Below are positions 1 through 7,852 of a stretch of DNA of 31,472 bases, piece after piece. The translations under genes were made by a program, and so were the position numbers. Location: NCBI RefSeq assembly GCF_016680995.1, contig NZ_JAEQMG010000023.1, forward strand, positions 1 to 31,472, read 5' to 3'. Below the pieces are notes generated by a model. That model saw nothing but the letters and a program-made list of their open reading frames with translations, had not been told where the DNA came from and did no database searches. This stretch comes from Ruminococcus difficilis (GTDB lineage: Bacteria; Bacillota_A; Clostridia; Oscillospirales; Acutalibacteraceae). Every line of letters begins with the position of its first letter. Positions within the stretch are counted from its first letter, which is position 1.

Positions 1-1728
1 CTCGGGAAGAAGTTCAATGAATACCTTTTTCCCACCATCATAAGCTCAATGTCGATTCTGCTCGCCTCGTTCGTGGACGGAATCATCGTCTCGGCGCTTG
101 TCGGTGACGACGCGTTTTCGGCGATAAATCTGGCCGAGCCTGTTGTGCTTTTTATGCAGGCGCTGTTCTTCCTGTTCGGGATCGGCGGCGCGATAAGCAT
201 TTCCATCGCGAAGGGACAGCGCGACAACCGCAAGGCGATCGCTCTGTTTACGCTGTCCTTCGCGGCGTCGGTGCTGGTTTCGGTAATAGTTACGATATTG
301 GGAATACTTCTGATTGACCCGATAACCTCGGTGCTCTGCAGCAACGCGGCGCTGTATGACTACGTAAAGCACTACGCTCTGTTCAATATCTTCGGTTCGG
401 TGTTTATGATCGTGGTGCCGTACCTCGTGTTTATTATCCGCGTGGACGGAATGCCGAAGTTTTCGGCAAATATTCTGCTTGTTTCCAACGCCGTCAACCT
501 CCTGATGGACTTGGTTTACATGGGAGTATTCAAGATGGACACCTCGGGCGCGGCGCTGGCGACGGTAACGGGCTATGTGGTCGGCTTTATAATGGAGCTG
601 TATTATCTGATTTTCTTCAAAAAGCGGACGCTGAAATTTGTCGCGGTCAAGGGAAAGGATTTCGGGTATCTCGGCGAGCTGAGTACCAGCGGCATCGCGT
701 CGGTCGTCAACACAATTTTGCTTTTCGTCAAGGCGATCCTGCTCAACCGCATTGTACTGGGAGCAACGGGCGCCGACGGAATGGCTGTGTTCTCGGTGTG
801 CAACTTCACCGTAACCTTTATCTCGATGTTTGTTTCGGGCGGCAGCGACACGATGACTCCGATCGTCAGCCTGCTCTACGGTGAGCGCGACTACAAGGGT
901 ATTGATATCGTACTGCGGAAAACATTTTTGTTTGTCAGCGCGGCATGCGCGGTGATTATCGCATTTATCCTGCTGTTTCCGAATCTGTTGCTCGCGATGT
1001 TCTCGGTCACGAGCGCCGAGCGCGTGGCAATGGGAATTCCCGCGGTGCGGATATTCTCGCTCAGCCTGATAGGAATGGGTGTGTGCTACGTTACGATGAA
1101 CTACCTGCAGGCTACAAAGCAAAAGGCGATTTCCGTAATCACTACCTTTCTGCGCGGAATCGTCATTACCGTTCCGCTCGCATACTTTCTCTCCTACAGC
1201 TTCGGTATTTCGGGCACAAGCTGGGCGTTTGTGTTCTCCGAAGCGCTGACGGCGGCGATTACCTTCCTGGTTTGCTTTATCGTTTACCGCGTCAAAAAGG
1301 ACAAGTATACAGGTATCCTTCTGCACGAAAGGCAGACCGAACACAGCGTGCTCTTCGATGCGAGCCTTCGCCCGAACGAGGAACAGGCTGCCGGTATCGC
1401 GGACATGATTATAGCCTTCTGCGGCGAGAACGGCGTAACGGGCAAATCAGCCGACTACGCGGGCATTCTCGCTGAGGAGACCGTTGAGCACATCAGGCTG
1501 TTCAACGGCGGCGAAAAGCAGCCGCGGATCGATCTGATCTGCCGTATCACAGACGCGGAAATCATTCTTTCTGTGAGGGACGACGGAGAGGCCTTCGATC
1601 CTGCAACGGTTGAGGATACAGAGGAAGAATTCACGAACCTGAAAATGATAAAAACCCTGGCGGACAAGGTGAGCTACACCCGCGCGCTGGGACTGAATAA
1701 TATGCTGATTAAGATTGGGAGGAAATGA
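1..1728 (+). CDS. MATE-family transporter with C-terminal HATPase (anti-sigma-type) domain, 5' partial
   Basis: The frame is open from base 1, so the true start lies outside the window; an internal ATG at 49 is not the start because conserved sequence (KFNEYLFPTIISS) precedes it. Residues 1 to about 440 are strongly hydrophobic, with about twelve membrane spans, and look like a MATE multidrug/oligosaccharide-type exporter. After a short charged linker, about residues 455-575 form an HATPase_c_2 domain like SpoIIAB/RsbW: an N-box-like EETVEHIRLF, a G1 motif VRDDGEAFDP and a degenerate G2 around TNLKMIKTLAD. The usual N-box Asn appears to be His, so ATP binding or kinase activity is uncertain. 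It overlaps the next gene by 4 bp (ATGATG after a GGAGG) and lies upstream of STAS and PP2C genes. I infer that the HATPase domain interacts with the STAS protein and couples signalling to transport. Confidence 0.9.
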   Translation, partial: LGKKFNEYLFPTIISSMSILLASFVDGIIVSALVGDDAFSAINLAEPVVLFMQALFFLFGIGGAISISIAKGQRDNRKAIALFTLSFAASVLVSVIVTILGILLIDPITSVLCSNAALYDYVKHYALFNIFGSVFMIVVPYLVFIIRVDGMPKFSANILLVSNAVNLLMDLVYMGVFKMDTSGAALATVTGYVVGFIMELYYLIFFKKRTLKFVAVKGKDFGYLGELSTSGIASVVNTILLFVKAILLNRIVLGATGADGMAVFSVCNFTVTFISMFVSGGSDTMTPIVSLLYGERDYKGIDIVLRKTFLFVSAACAVIIAFILLFPNLLLAMFSVTSAERVAMGIPAVRIFSLSLIGMGVCYVTMNYLQATKQKAISVITTFLRGIVITVPLAYFLSYSFGISGTSWAFVFSEALTAAITFLVCFIVYRVKKDKYTGILLHERQTEHSVLFDASLRPNEEQAAGIADMIIAFCGENGVTGKSADYAGILAEETVEHIRLFNGGEKQPRIDLICRITDAEIILSVRDDGEAFDPATVEDTEEEFTNLKMIKTLADKVSYTRALGLNNMLIKIGRK

Positions 1729-2480
1729 TGCTTAAGTTTTATTGCTATAACTTCACACAGGAAAAAACCACTCCGCAGATCATCGAGGAAATAAATTATC
1801 TCTGTGAGCGCACAAAGCAGTTTGAGAGGGAAGAGGAGATCATGCTCTTCGTATTTGTGCCCGCTGTTTCGCTTGAGGCGGTGTGTGCGGCAATCCCCGA
1901 TAGAAAGCTCGTCAAGATTTCCTCTCAGAGCTTTTCTGTAACTCCCGTGTCAAATGAGCTGACGCCCGGAAAGCTAAAGGAAATCGGCGCTGATATGGCG
2001 ATTACGGGACTTGCAGACCGTCGTTATTTCCTCGGCGAAACCGACGAAATGACACGCGATAACCTCGAAACCATTCTCAACCTCGGCTTCAAATCCATGC
2101 TCTGCGTCGGCGAAACACGCGAAATGGCGGAGAACGGCACAGCGGCAGAGAAAATCGCCCGTCAGATCAAGACAGGCTACTCGAGGATACCCTACGAGGC
2201 GCACTACAGGATCGGCACTATCTACCGCCCGCTTTGGGATTTCACGGGCGGCTATACCGCTGACGGGGACTACACGCTCTCTATGTTCAGAACAATTCGC
2301 AGGGCGGTAACGGAAGCTCTTCCGGGTTTCCCGATCGAGATGCCGCTGTTCTACGGCGGTATGCTGAGCACCGAAAAGCTCGCGTCGTATTTTGAGAGCG
2401 GAATCATAGACGGCGTATTTTGGGACAGCAAAAATATAACGGCTGACGAGTTCGTCAACGTGATAAATACAATAGGATAA
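1725..2480 (+). CDS. Triosephosphate-isomerase-fold protein lacking catalytic residues (pseudoenzyme)
   Basis: 251 aa, the normal length of TIM. The alignment by eye to TIM is clear along the whole protein: GLADRR-x3-GETDE (residues 95-107) sits where TIM has GHSERR-x3-GExDE, LCVGE (126-130) matches the TIM CVGE, YRPLW (167-171) matches YEPVW, and YGG (210-212) matches the phosphate loop YGG. All three catalytic positions are changed: the N-terminal Lys (NWK) is Thr11, the electrophile His is Leu96, and the base Glu is Arg168. Isomerase activity is therefore very unlikely. It overlaps the MATE-HATPase gene by 4 bp and is followed 14 bp later by the STAS gene, so it is probably a structural, ligand-sensing or regulatory member of that module. 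Its function is not known to me. Confidence 0.85.
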   Translation: MMLKFYCYNFTQEKTTPQIIEEINYLCERTKQFEREEEIMLFVFVPAVSLEAVCAAIPDRKLVKISSQSFSVTPVSNELTPGKLKEIGADMAITGLADRRYFLGETDEMTRDNLETILNLGFKSMLCVGETREMAENGTAAEKIARQIKTGYSRIPYEAHYRIGTIYRPLWDFTGGYTADGDYTLSMFRTIRRAVTEALPGFPIEMPLFYGGMLSTEKLASYFESGIIDGVFWDSKNITADEFVNVINTIG

Positions 2481-2494
2481 TCGGAGGAAGTGTT

Positions 2495-2791
2495 ATGAAT
2501 ATTACAAAACAAGCCGACGGAAACAAACTGATATTATTTCTTGACGGAAAGCTCGACACAGTTACGGCTCCTCAGCTCGACGCGGAACTGAAAGCCGCCT
2601 TTGAGGAATACGATACGGTTGAAATCAATATGGAAAAACTGGTGTATATCTCATCCGCGGGACTTCGCGTAATGCACTCGACGCACAAGCGCGTCAGAGC
2701 AAGTAAAACCATGCTCATCAGCCACGCGACGGGAACGGTTCTCGATATTTTTGAATCCACAGGCTTTTCCGCATTCCTGAATCTGATATGA
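2495..2791 (+). CDS. STAS-domain anti-sigma factor antagonist (SpoIIAA/RsbV-like)
   Basis: 98 aa, the typical size of a single STAS domain. The signature YISSAGLRVM (residues 51-60) carries Ser53/Ser54, at the place where SpoIIAA/RsbV proteins are phosphorylated by their partner kinase. The start is preceded by a good GGAGG site. The stop overlaps the start of the downstream PP2C gene (ATGA), indicating translational coupling to the phosphatase that should dephosphorylate it. In known partner-switching systems the unphosphorylated form binds the HATPase partner. Here the candidate partners are the HATPase domains of the upstream MATE fusion and of the downstream phosphatase. No sigma factor gene is visible nearby. 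Confidence 0.92.
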   Translation: MNITKQADGNKLILFLDGKLDTVTAPQLDAELKAAFEEYDTVEINMEKLVYISSAGLRVMHSTHKRVRASKTMLISHATGTVLDIFESTGFSAFLNLI

Positions 2792-5067
2792 AGAGAGAAA
2801 AAACGGTCAGAACAGGTAATAAAGAAAAAAGACTGCCTATTGTATTCAGACGGAAGCTGCTCACGGTCACGGCGTTTATAATGCTGTTTTCAATGGCTTT
2901 TATCGCCTTGATTACGCCGCTTCTCAAGAATCTGTCGGTGCTGGATATTCTCTCGCCGCAGCTTTCGGAGATCAAGGAAGAGGTCGTATATAATTCCGAT
3001 TTCATATTTGACGCGGTGAAGAGTATGTTCATGTATGACTCCAAACTGCCCGACGAAGAATTTATTACCTCCACTTTGGAGTATTGGGGATCTCCGCAGT
3101 GGTATGTTATCGACGAAAACGGCACTGTTATAATGTCTGATGACAAAAGCAAGATAAATACCACCGTTCCGGAGGATTCTGTAATTGGCGGGTACCACAG
3201 AGAGCTTTCGGATACGCAAAAGGGCAGCTGCCGCATCTCGGATATCCCTTCGGAGGATTTTCAATCCGGAAACTGGGAAAAGTACGTAGCCGCTTCACTG
3301 GGTAACGGAGCGGTGATGGTGGTCATATTCGATTCCTCTACGTATTATCCGCAGACTGACGGTATAATGGAAAGCGTCTGCAGCTTCAAGACCGTGGGAA
3401 AGAACGGCTGCGACCTGATCGTACACCAGGACGGTACAATTATCAGTCCTCCGGAGAAGATAAGGACGGAAAAAAATAATAAGCTGACGCAGTCGGATAT
3501 TAAAAAACTGCTCTCAGCCGCGCCCGAAAACAGCCTGCTCCAGGTCAATCTGCAGGGAACCGAATACTGCGCGATTTATCAGCAGGCTGACGGCTACTAC
3601 GCCGTGTCGATAATCTTGAAGAACGAGGTCATGCTGAGTCTGTACATCATCATTTTGGTTTCAATGTTCCTGATGCTTTTGCTGCTGGTAATCGTTTTCC
3701 TGCGCGTCAATGGCCTTACAAAGCGGCTGATCGTTGACAACATCGGGAAAATAAACAGCGAGCTTTCAGAGATTACGGGCGGAAACCTGGACGTTGAGAT
3801 CGACGTAAAGGATAATCTGGAGTTCAGGCAGCTCTCAGACGGCATCAACACCACCGTATCCTCGCTTAAGGGGTACATAGCCAGAGAATCCGAACGCTTC
3901 TACAAGGAGCTTGAGCTCGCGCGGGCGATCCAGACCTCAGCTCTGCCGAATGTTTTTCCGCCTTATCCCAACAGGCACGATATTGACGTTTACGCTTCAA
4001 TGAACCCAGCAAAGCAAGTCGGCGGCGACTTCTATGACTTCTTTTTCATAGACAGCACACACTTTGCTTTCCTTGTCGCGGACGTGTCCGACAAGGGTAT
4101 TCCCGCCGCGATGTTCATGATGAAGGCTAAGACCATCATCAAATCTCTTGCTCAGGCAAACCGCAGCGCCGATGAGATTATTAGCATCGCCAACAACGCG
4201 CTGTGCGAGGATAACGAAGCCGATATGTTTGTGACCCTGTGGTTCGGTATTCTCGACACCGATAAGGGATTAGTGTCGTATATAAACGCGGGTCACTGCA
4301 AGCCGCTGATACGCCGAAGCGGCACAGGCTTTGAGTTTGTGAGAGAAAGACCGGACTTTGTTGTCGCGGGAGAGGAGAGCGTTCCTTACACCCGAAGAGA
4401 GCTTAAGCTCTGCAGCGGCGACGCGCTGTTTCTCTATACCGACGGCGTAACGGAAGCGGTCGATACATCTGACGAGCTGTACGGCGACGACAGGCTGCGA
4501 ACTGCACTTAATGCTCATAGCCCGTTGTCCTCGCGTGAGATCTGCGAAATGGTTCACAAGGATTTAAGGCTGTATTCAAACGGCGCAACCCAGACAGATG
4601 ATATCACGATGCTTGCCGTTGTGTTCAACGGTATGCGCCTGTACAGAGAAATCACCGTTGAGGCGAAGGTCGAAAAGCTCAGCGAGATCAATGCCTTTCT
4701 TGAAGAGCTGCTCGACGCTTCGAAGTTTGACATGCGCTCTGCAACTCAGATTTGCGTGATTGCCGATGACATCTGCTCAAACATTGTCTATTACGCCTAT
4801 CCCGACAAAGACAACGGCATGATGAAGGTAGCCTTTTCGTTTGATCCCAAAAACGACGAGGCTGAGATCACCTTCACCGACAGCGGAATTCCGTTCAATC
4901 CGCTCAACGTGCCTGAACCCGATATAAGCAAGATCGAAGAGGGCGAAGAAGGCGGTCTGGGAATTATGCTTGTCAGAAAGTTCAGCGATAAGCTGCTTTA
5001 TGAGTATTCAAACGGTCAGAATATCCTGAAAATAATAAAGAAACGCAACAGAAACAAAACGGAATGA
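2788..5067 (+). CDS. Membrane sensor PP2C (SpoIIE/RsbU-type) phosphatase with HAMP and C-terminal HATPase domain
   Basis: 759 aa. A first membrane span lies at about residues 25-50, followed by an extracytoplasmic region to about 280 that resembles a Cache-type sensor. A second span at about 283-310 leads to a HAMP-like linker (to about 365). The PP2C/SpoIIE domain (about 380-620) shows the metal-ligand motifs VGGDFYD, ADVSDKG, YTDGVTEA and TDDITML. The last 130 residues form an HATPase_c_2 domain with IADDICSNIVYYAY as N-box, FTDSGIPFNP as G1 and GGLGIMLV as G2, better preserved than in the MATE fusion. One protein thus has both a phosphatase and a kinase-like domain for a STAS partner. It overlaps the STAS gene by 4 bp. 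The likely role is to sense an external signal and set the STAS phosphorylation state. Confidence 0.92.
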   Translation: MKREKTVRTGNKEKRLPIVFRRKLLTVTAFIMLFSMAFIALITPLLKNLSVLDILSPQLSEIKEEVVYNSDFIFDAVKSMFMYDSKLPDEEFITSTLEYWGSPQWYVIDENGTVIMSDDKSKINTTVPEDSVIGGYHRELSDTQKGSCRISDIPSEDFQSGNWEKYVAASLGNGAVMVVIFDSSTYYPQTDGIMESVCSFKTVGKNGCDLIVHQDGTIISPPEKIRTEKNNKLTQSDIKKLLSAAPENSLLQVNLQGTEYCAIYQQADGYYAVSIILKNEVMLSLYIIILVSMFLMLLLLVIVFLRVNGLTKRLIVDNIGKINSELSEITGGNLDVEIDVKDNLEFRQLSDGINTTVSSLKGYIARESERFYKELELARAIQTSALPNVFPPYPNRHDIDVYASMNPAKQVGGDFYDFFFIDSTHFAFLVADVSDKGIPAAMFMMKAKTIIKSLAQANRSADEIISIANNALCEDNEADMFVTLWFGILDTDKGLVSYINAGHCKPLIRRSGTGFEFVRERPDFVVAGEESVPYTRRELKLCSGDALFLYTDGVTEAVDTSDELYGDDRLRTALNAHSPLSSREICEMVHKDLRLYSNGATQTDDITMLAVVFNGMRLYREITVEAKVEKLSEINAFLEELLDASKFDMRSATQICVIADDICSNIVYYAYPDKDNGMMKVAFSFDPKNDEAEITFTDSGIPFNPLNVPEPDISKIEEGEEGGLGIMLVRKFSDKLLYEYSNGQNILKIIKKRNRNKTE

Positions 5068-5108
5068 TCGACAGATTCTCCCGGGGAAAAAGTTAAGCAG
5101 GTGATGAA

Positions 5109-5345
5109 ATGAAGCTACTGATGATACACGCGTGGAACGAGGACGAATTGTCCTACCGCGGAAAATTCTCGGGAATGCTGTCTTACCCTTCAATGACGCT
5201 GGCGGTTCTGTACTCGCTGGTTCCAAAGGGAATTTTTGAGCGCGTCGACACGATCGGGCTTTATTTGTGCCGCTTTGCAGTGCTTACTCCGTATCCCGGG
5301 ACGCGGCTTTACAGCGATCTGGACAGATAGGGCAGGCTGCAAAAG
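5109..5345 (+). pseudogene. Remnant of a cobalamin-type radical SAM gene (N- and C-terminal pieces joined by deletion)
   Basis: The reading frame starts MKLLMIHAWNEDEL with SYRGKFSGMLSYPSMTLA after it, which resembles the N-terminal B12-binding-like part of large radical SAM proteins. At about residue 50 it jumps straight into RFAVLTPYPGTRLYSDLDR, which resembles the C-terminal end of a radical SAM domain (the P-x-PGT-x-LY motif). The CxxxCxxC motif and about 300 expected residues between them are missing, so a large internal deletion is inferred. A TAG stop at 5328-5330 interrupts the frame, after which GRL continues in frame. A 10-residue ORF (5064-5096) just upstream is too short to support as a gene. 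The assignment of both pieces to one parent gene rests on remembered family patterns. Confidence 0.6.
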
Positions 5346-6032
5346 AGATATATCGGCGGCGTCGGCAAATATTCTGTCAGACCTGACAAGAGCATTTTCA
5401 CCGAAAAAAATACCTGCCTGTGTCGCTCGTCGAAACAGGGCGCGGCTGCAATCACAACTGTGAATTCTGCTCGATTTCGCGGTTCTACGGCAGCCGTTAC
5501 CACGCGAGAAGTCACGAGCTTATCGAAGCGGATATCAAAGCCTCACCGTATAAATACTTCTTCCTCGTGGACGACAATCTTGTCGCGAACAGTAGAAACG
5601 CGATCGAGCTTTTCCGACGTATTGAGCCGCTGAAAATAAAGTGGGCAGGACAGGGTACGCTTTCCATGGCGAAGGATCCCGAGCTTTTGCGCGCAATGAA
5701 AAAACGGCTGCGAGATTATTCTGATAGGGTTCGAGAGCCTTGATAAAGCTAATTTGCAACAGATGAACAAGTCCTTCAACTATGCTCTCGGCGAGCGCGA
5801 TGAGCTGGTGAAGCGAGTGCACGACGCGGATATAGGAATTTACGCGACGTTTGTGTTCGGCTACGACAACGACGACGAAAGAACGGTTGAGCAGGCGCTG
5901 CAGTTTTCAAAAAAACACAATTTCTATACCGCGGCGTTCAATCATCTGCTGCCGTTCCCGAACACAAGGCTGTACGACCGACTTAAGGAAGAAAACAGGC
6001 TGATTTACGACAAGTGGTGGCTTGCCGACGGC
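5346..6032 (+). pseudogene. Second radical SAM gene remnant, frameshifted at two A-runs, N-terminus missing
   Basis: Coding similarity starts in mid-protein with YIGGVGKYSVRPDKSIF and runs into SLVETGRGCNHNCEFCSI. CNHNCEFC (CxxxCxxC) is the radical SAM [4Fe-4S] ligand motif. The frame changes at an A7 run (5404-5410) and changes back at an A6 run (5699-5704), after which GCEIILIGFESLDKANLQQM and, further on, AAFNHLLPFPNTRLYDRL and KWWLADG continue in the original frame. The two shifts compensate each other. The B12-binding N-terminal half expected for this family is absent, so even a repaired frame would be a fragment. The pieces are joined to the remnant at 5109 without a gene boundary. Confidence 0.7.
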
Positions 6033-6284
6033 GACAGCGCGCATATCCTTATCGCCGAGGACACAAAGGAAAACAGGCTTATCGCGGTAGGAGGCGCTGT
6101 TGTGCGGACGGAATATCTGGGCGGTGTTCCTTCAAAATGCGCCTGCCTGACGGGTCTTAAGATTCATCACGATTACCGCGGCAGACTGACGTTTATTTCC
6201 CGCGCTTACGGATTTATGAAAAAATGCTCCCTTCGGGGAGCATTTTCATTGTTGTTATTAATCGGCGCTCAACATCTGAAATAG
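6033..6284 (+). pseudogene. GNAT-acetyltransferase-like scrap fused after the radical SAM remnant
   Basis: After KWWLADG the frame continues without the usual radical SAM C-terminus and reads ILIAEDTKENRLIAVGGAVV, then CACLTGLKIHHDYRGR. This resembles the central beta strands and the acetyl-CoA-binding YRGRG turn of GNAT N-acetyltransferases. It is then cut short: SRAYGFMKKC resembles the end of a GNAT domain, so a further internal deletion is likely. The frame runs through a terminator hairpin (6219-6246) before stopping, which supports the view that the native end has been lost. Identification is tentative because only about 50 residues are recognisable. Confidence 0.4.
6219..6250. terminator. 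Bidirectional intrinsic terminator with UUCG loop
   Basis: A perfect 11-bp stem, AAAATGCTCCC (6221-6231) with GGGAGCATTTT (6236-6246), encloses a TTCG tetraloop. On the - strand the stem is followed by six Ts (A-run 6219-6224), and on the + strand by four Ts. It lies between the + strand pseudogene block and the convergent - strand hydrolase gene and probably ends both transcripts. Confidence 0.85.
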
Positions 6285-6326
6285 CGCTTTGGCGGCAGGC
6301 ACGGTCATACGCATAGCATCACCGAG

Positions 6327-6413
6327 TTAAAAATCGTCGGGACGAAGCGTGTAAATCTTTCCGTAATCGCAGTCTATCGCGTAATCTACCGAAAAATCAT
6401 CGAGGTGGAATAC
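6327..6413 (-). pseudogene. Out-of-frame C-terminal remnant of the Ntn-hydrolase gene
   Basis: On the - strand, in a different frame from the main ORF, this stretch encodes FHLDDFSVDYAIDCDYGKIY then TLRPDDF and a TAA at 6329-6327. It reads as the natural end of the upstream hydrolase. Compared with relatives, a few residues are missing at the join, so a small deletion with frameshift near 6410-6425 is inferred rather than a single-base slip. Confidence 0.6.
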
Positions 6414-7383
6414 GGCATGACCACTGGGTAAAGGATACGCTGACGTTTCTGAGAAGCTCCATCGCGTCCTGTGCGGAGTTTTCGGGCTTTTTCTCCAGCC
6501 ATTCATTTATGGTATTGAACCTGAGGCACATCTCCGTCGGATTCTCCTGCGCGTCCTTTGACGAGAGAGCAAAATTGGTGCAGGCGTGACTGTCGGCTAC
6601 GTTCATCTTATCCTTTTCCCATTCGACGACAACGGACTTTCCGCCCGCGTCGGCTATGAACAGGTGCTGTGTCCAGCCGTGTCCCGAATGTATGTCATAC
6701 TGCCTGAGCAGTCCGACGGCTTCATCGACATCAGCGGCACGGTCAAGCAGCAGACGTACCGCGACAAGCATAAACAAATCGGGCTTCTCCGTATCCTGAT
6801 GCAGCTCGCCCATATCGACGTCGAGAATGGAAACGCTGAGTCCTTTTTCGTTCATGCCGTCTACACAGAGATACGGCGACGCGAGAAGGGCGATCTTTCC
6901 TTCAGCGCTCGAAAAAGGCACGCCCTGATATTTGCCGATTCCAGCGATGCTGACGTCGGCGGAGGCGATGGAAGCGTAGCTGCCGTCGGGGTGAGTATAG
7001 AGCGAGAGCGTTTCAATGCTGTTGAAGTCGAGATTCCTGCCGACCAGATGTTCTACATCGGGAGTCTCCGTGCTGAAAGCGCTGCACGCGTATCTTATCG
7101 GGCCTGACTTCATCTGATACCCGAAAAACATATCGTCGCAGATGAACTTCATCAGGTCGTTTTTGCTTTTGATTTCCGATGACAGCGCTTTGTCAAGATG
7201 ATAGTCCTGTTGGAAGTTCATTGTGTAAAGCTCGTCGGCAACATTTCTGACGCTCAGTATGCTGGCAATGCGTCCGTACAGAATAAATGCTGCCGTGATG
7301 ATGCCTGCCGTCAGTAATGCGGCAAGGCTCAGCGCTGTGATTTTTATGATTCTCTTTTTTGAAATTCTATTTGTTTCAGACAT
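6397..7383 (-). CDS. Membrane-anchored Ntn-hydrolase (choloylglycine hydrolase / C-N amide hydrolase-like), C-terminus frameshifted
   Basis: 328 aa. Residues 11-36 form a signal-anchor helix after a basic N-terminus. The Ntn domain begins at YACSAF, where Cys100 is the expected nucleophile, followed by GRNLDF and DGMNEKGLSVSI as in penicillin V acylase/bile salt hydrolase-like proteins. In this family the Cys must become N-terminal by proteolysis, so processing after Ala99 is inferred. The ORF ends abnormally: after FTQWS it reads CRIPPR and stops. The expected C-terminus (FHLDDFSVDYAIDCDYGKIY and TLRPDDF) is present in another frame downstream to 6327. The protein is probably damaged. Its substrate is unknown. 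The start at 7383 has a GGGTGATG ribosome binding site. Confidence 0.75.
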   Translation of the reverse strand: MSETNRISKKRIIKITALSLAALLTAGIITAAFILYGRIASILSVRNVADELYTMNFQQDYHLDKALSSEIKSKNDLMKFICDDMFFGYQMKSGPIRYACSAFSTETPDVEHLVGRNLDFNSIETLSLYTHPDGSYASIASADVSIAGIGKYQGVPFSSAEGKIALLASPYLCVDGMNEKGLSVSILDVDMGELHQDTEKPDLFMLVAVRLLLDRAADVDEAVGLLRQYDIHSGHGWTQHLFIADAGGKSVVVEWEKDKMNVADSHACTNFALSSKDAQENPTEMCLRFNTINEWLEKKPENSAQDAMELLRNVSVSFTQWSCRIPPR

Positions 7384-7433
7384 TTTTCATCACCCTGCTA
7401 TAATGATAACACGGTAATCTGAAGAGTAATATT

Positions 7434-7826
7434 TTACATGAGGTTTTCTCCCTCGCCCATTACGGGGATATCTACCGCGGAGGCATTTTCGAGATGAAAG
7501 GTCATCAGCTTGTTGCCTGTCTGTTCGTTGTAGATTTTTTCAAGTCCTGCCGCCTTGATCATCTGATCGGCATAGTTGCCGTCGGTTTCAAAAACCGCCT
7601 TTCCCGTGTAGCGGAGCCAATGACCGTCGGGCTTGCAGGCAACGATCTCTACAAGAGGATTTGCCTTCATCTGTCTGTACACGTTCTTGAAATCGCCCAC
7701 ACCGAAAATGATTTTGCCGTCAGCCTCCATGTGTGCCCCGAGAGGACGGAGCTTTGGCTGATTGCCGTCTGCGGTCGCCATAAAGAATACGCCTGCTTCA
7801 TTTAAGAAATCGCTTACCTTGCTCAT
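7434..7826 (-). CDS. Pyridoxamine 5'-phosphate oxidase-fold flavoprotein family protein
   Basis: 130 aa, the usual size of small PPOX-fold (FMN-binding split barrel) proteins. The pattern FFMATADGNQPKLRPLG near the N-terminus, followed by IIFGVGDFKNVYRQMKANP and VEIVACKPDGHWLRYTG, is typical of the clostridial family often labelled NimC/NimA-like or pyridoxamine oxidase-like. It likely binds FMN or a related cofactor; the substrate is unknown and the nitroimidazole-reductase label is not proven by sequence. It lies 26 bp downstream of the lipoprotein gene on the same strand with an AAGGAGAT ribosome binding site, so the two probably share a transcript. Confidence 0.85.
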   Translation of the reverse strand: MSKVSDFLNEAGVFFMATADGNQPKLRPLGAHMEADGKIIFGVGDFKNVYRQMKANPLVEIVACKPDGHWLRYTGKAVFETDGNYADQMIKAAGLEKIYNEQTGNKLMTFHLENASAVDIPVMGEGENLM

Positions 7827-7852
7827 AAGAACATCTCCTTATTCTGATATTT

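Noticed and set aside
46..1344. Long open frame of 432 codons on the - strand
   Set aside because: It lies wholly antisense to the MATE transporter gene, is rich in Arg, His and Gln with no domain, and is explained by codon bias of the real gene.
5064..5096. Ten-codon ORF overlapping the PP2C stop codon
   Set aside because: It is too short to support as a gene; it may be a scrap of the deleted region that follows.
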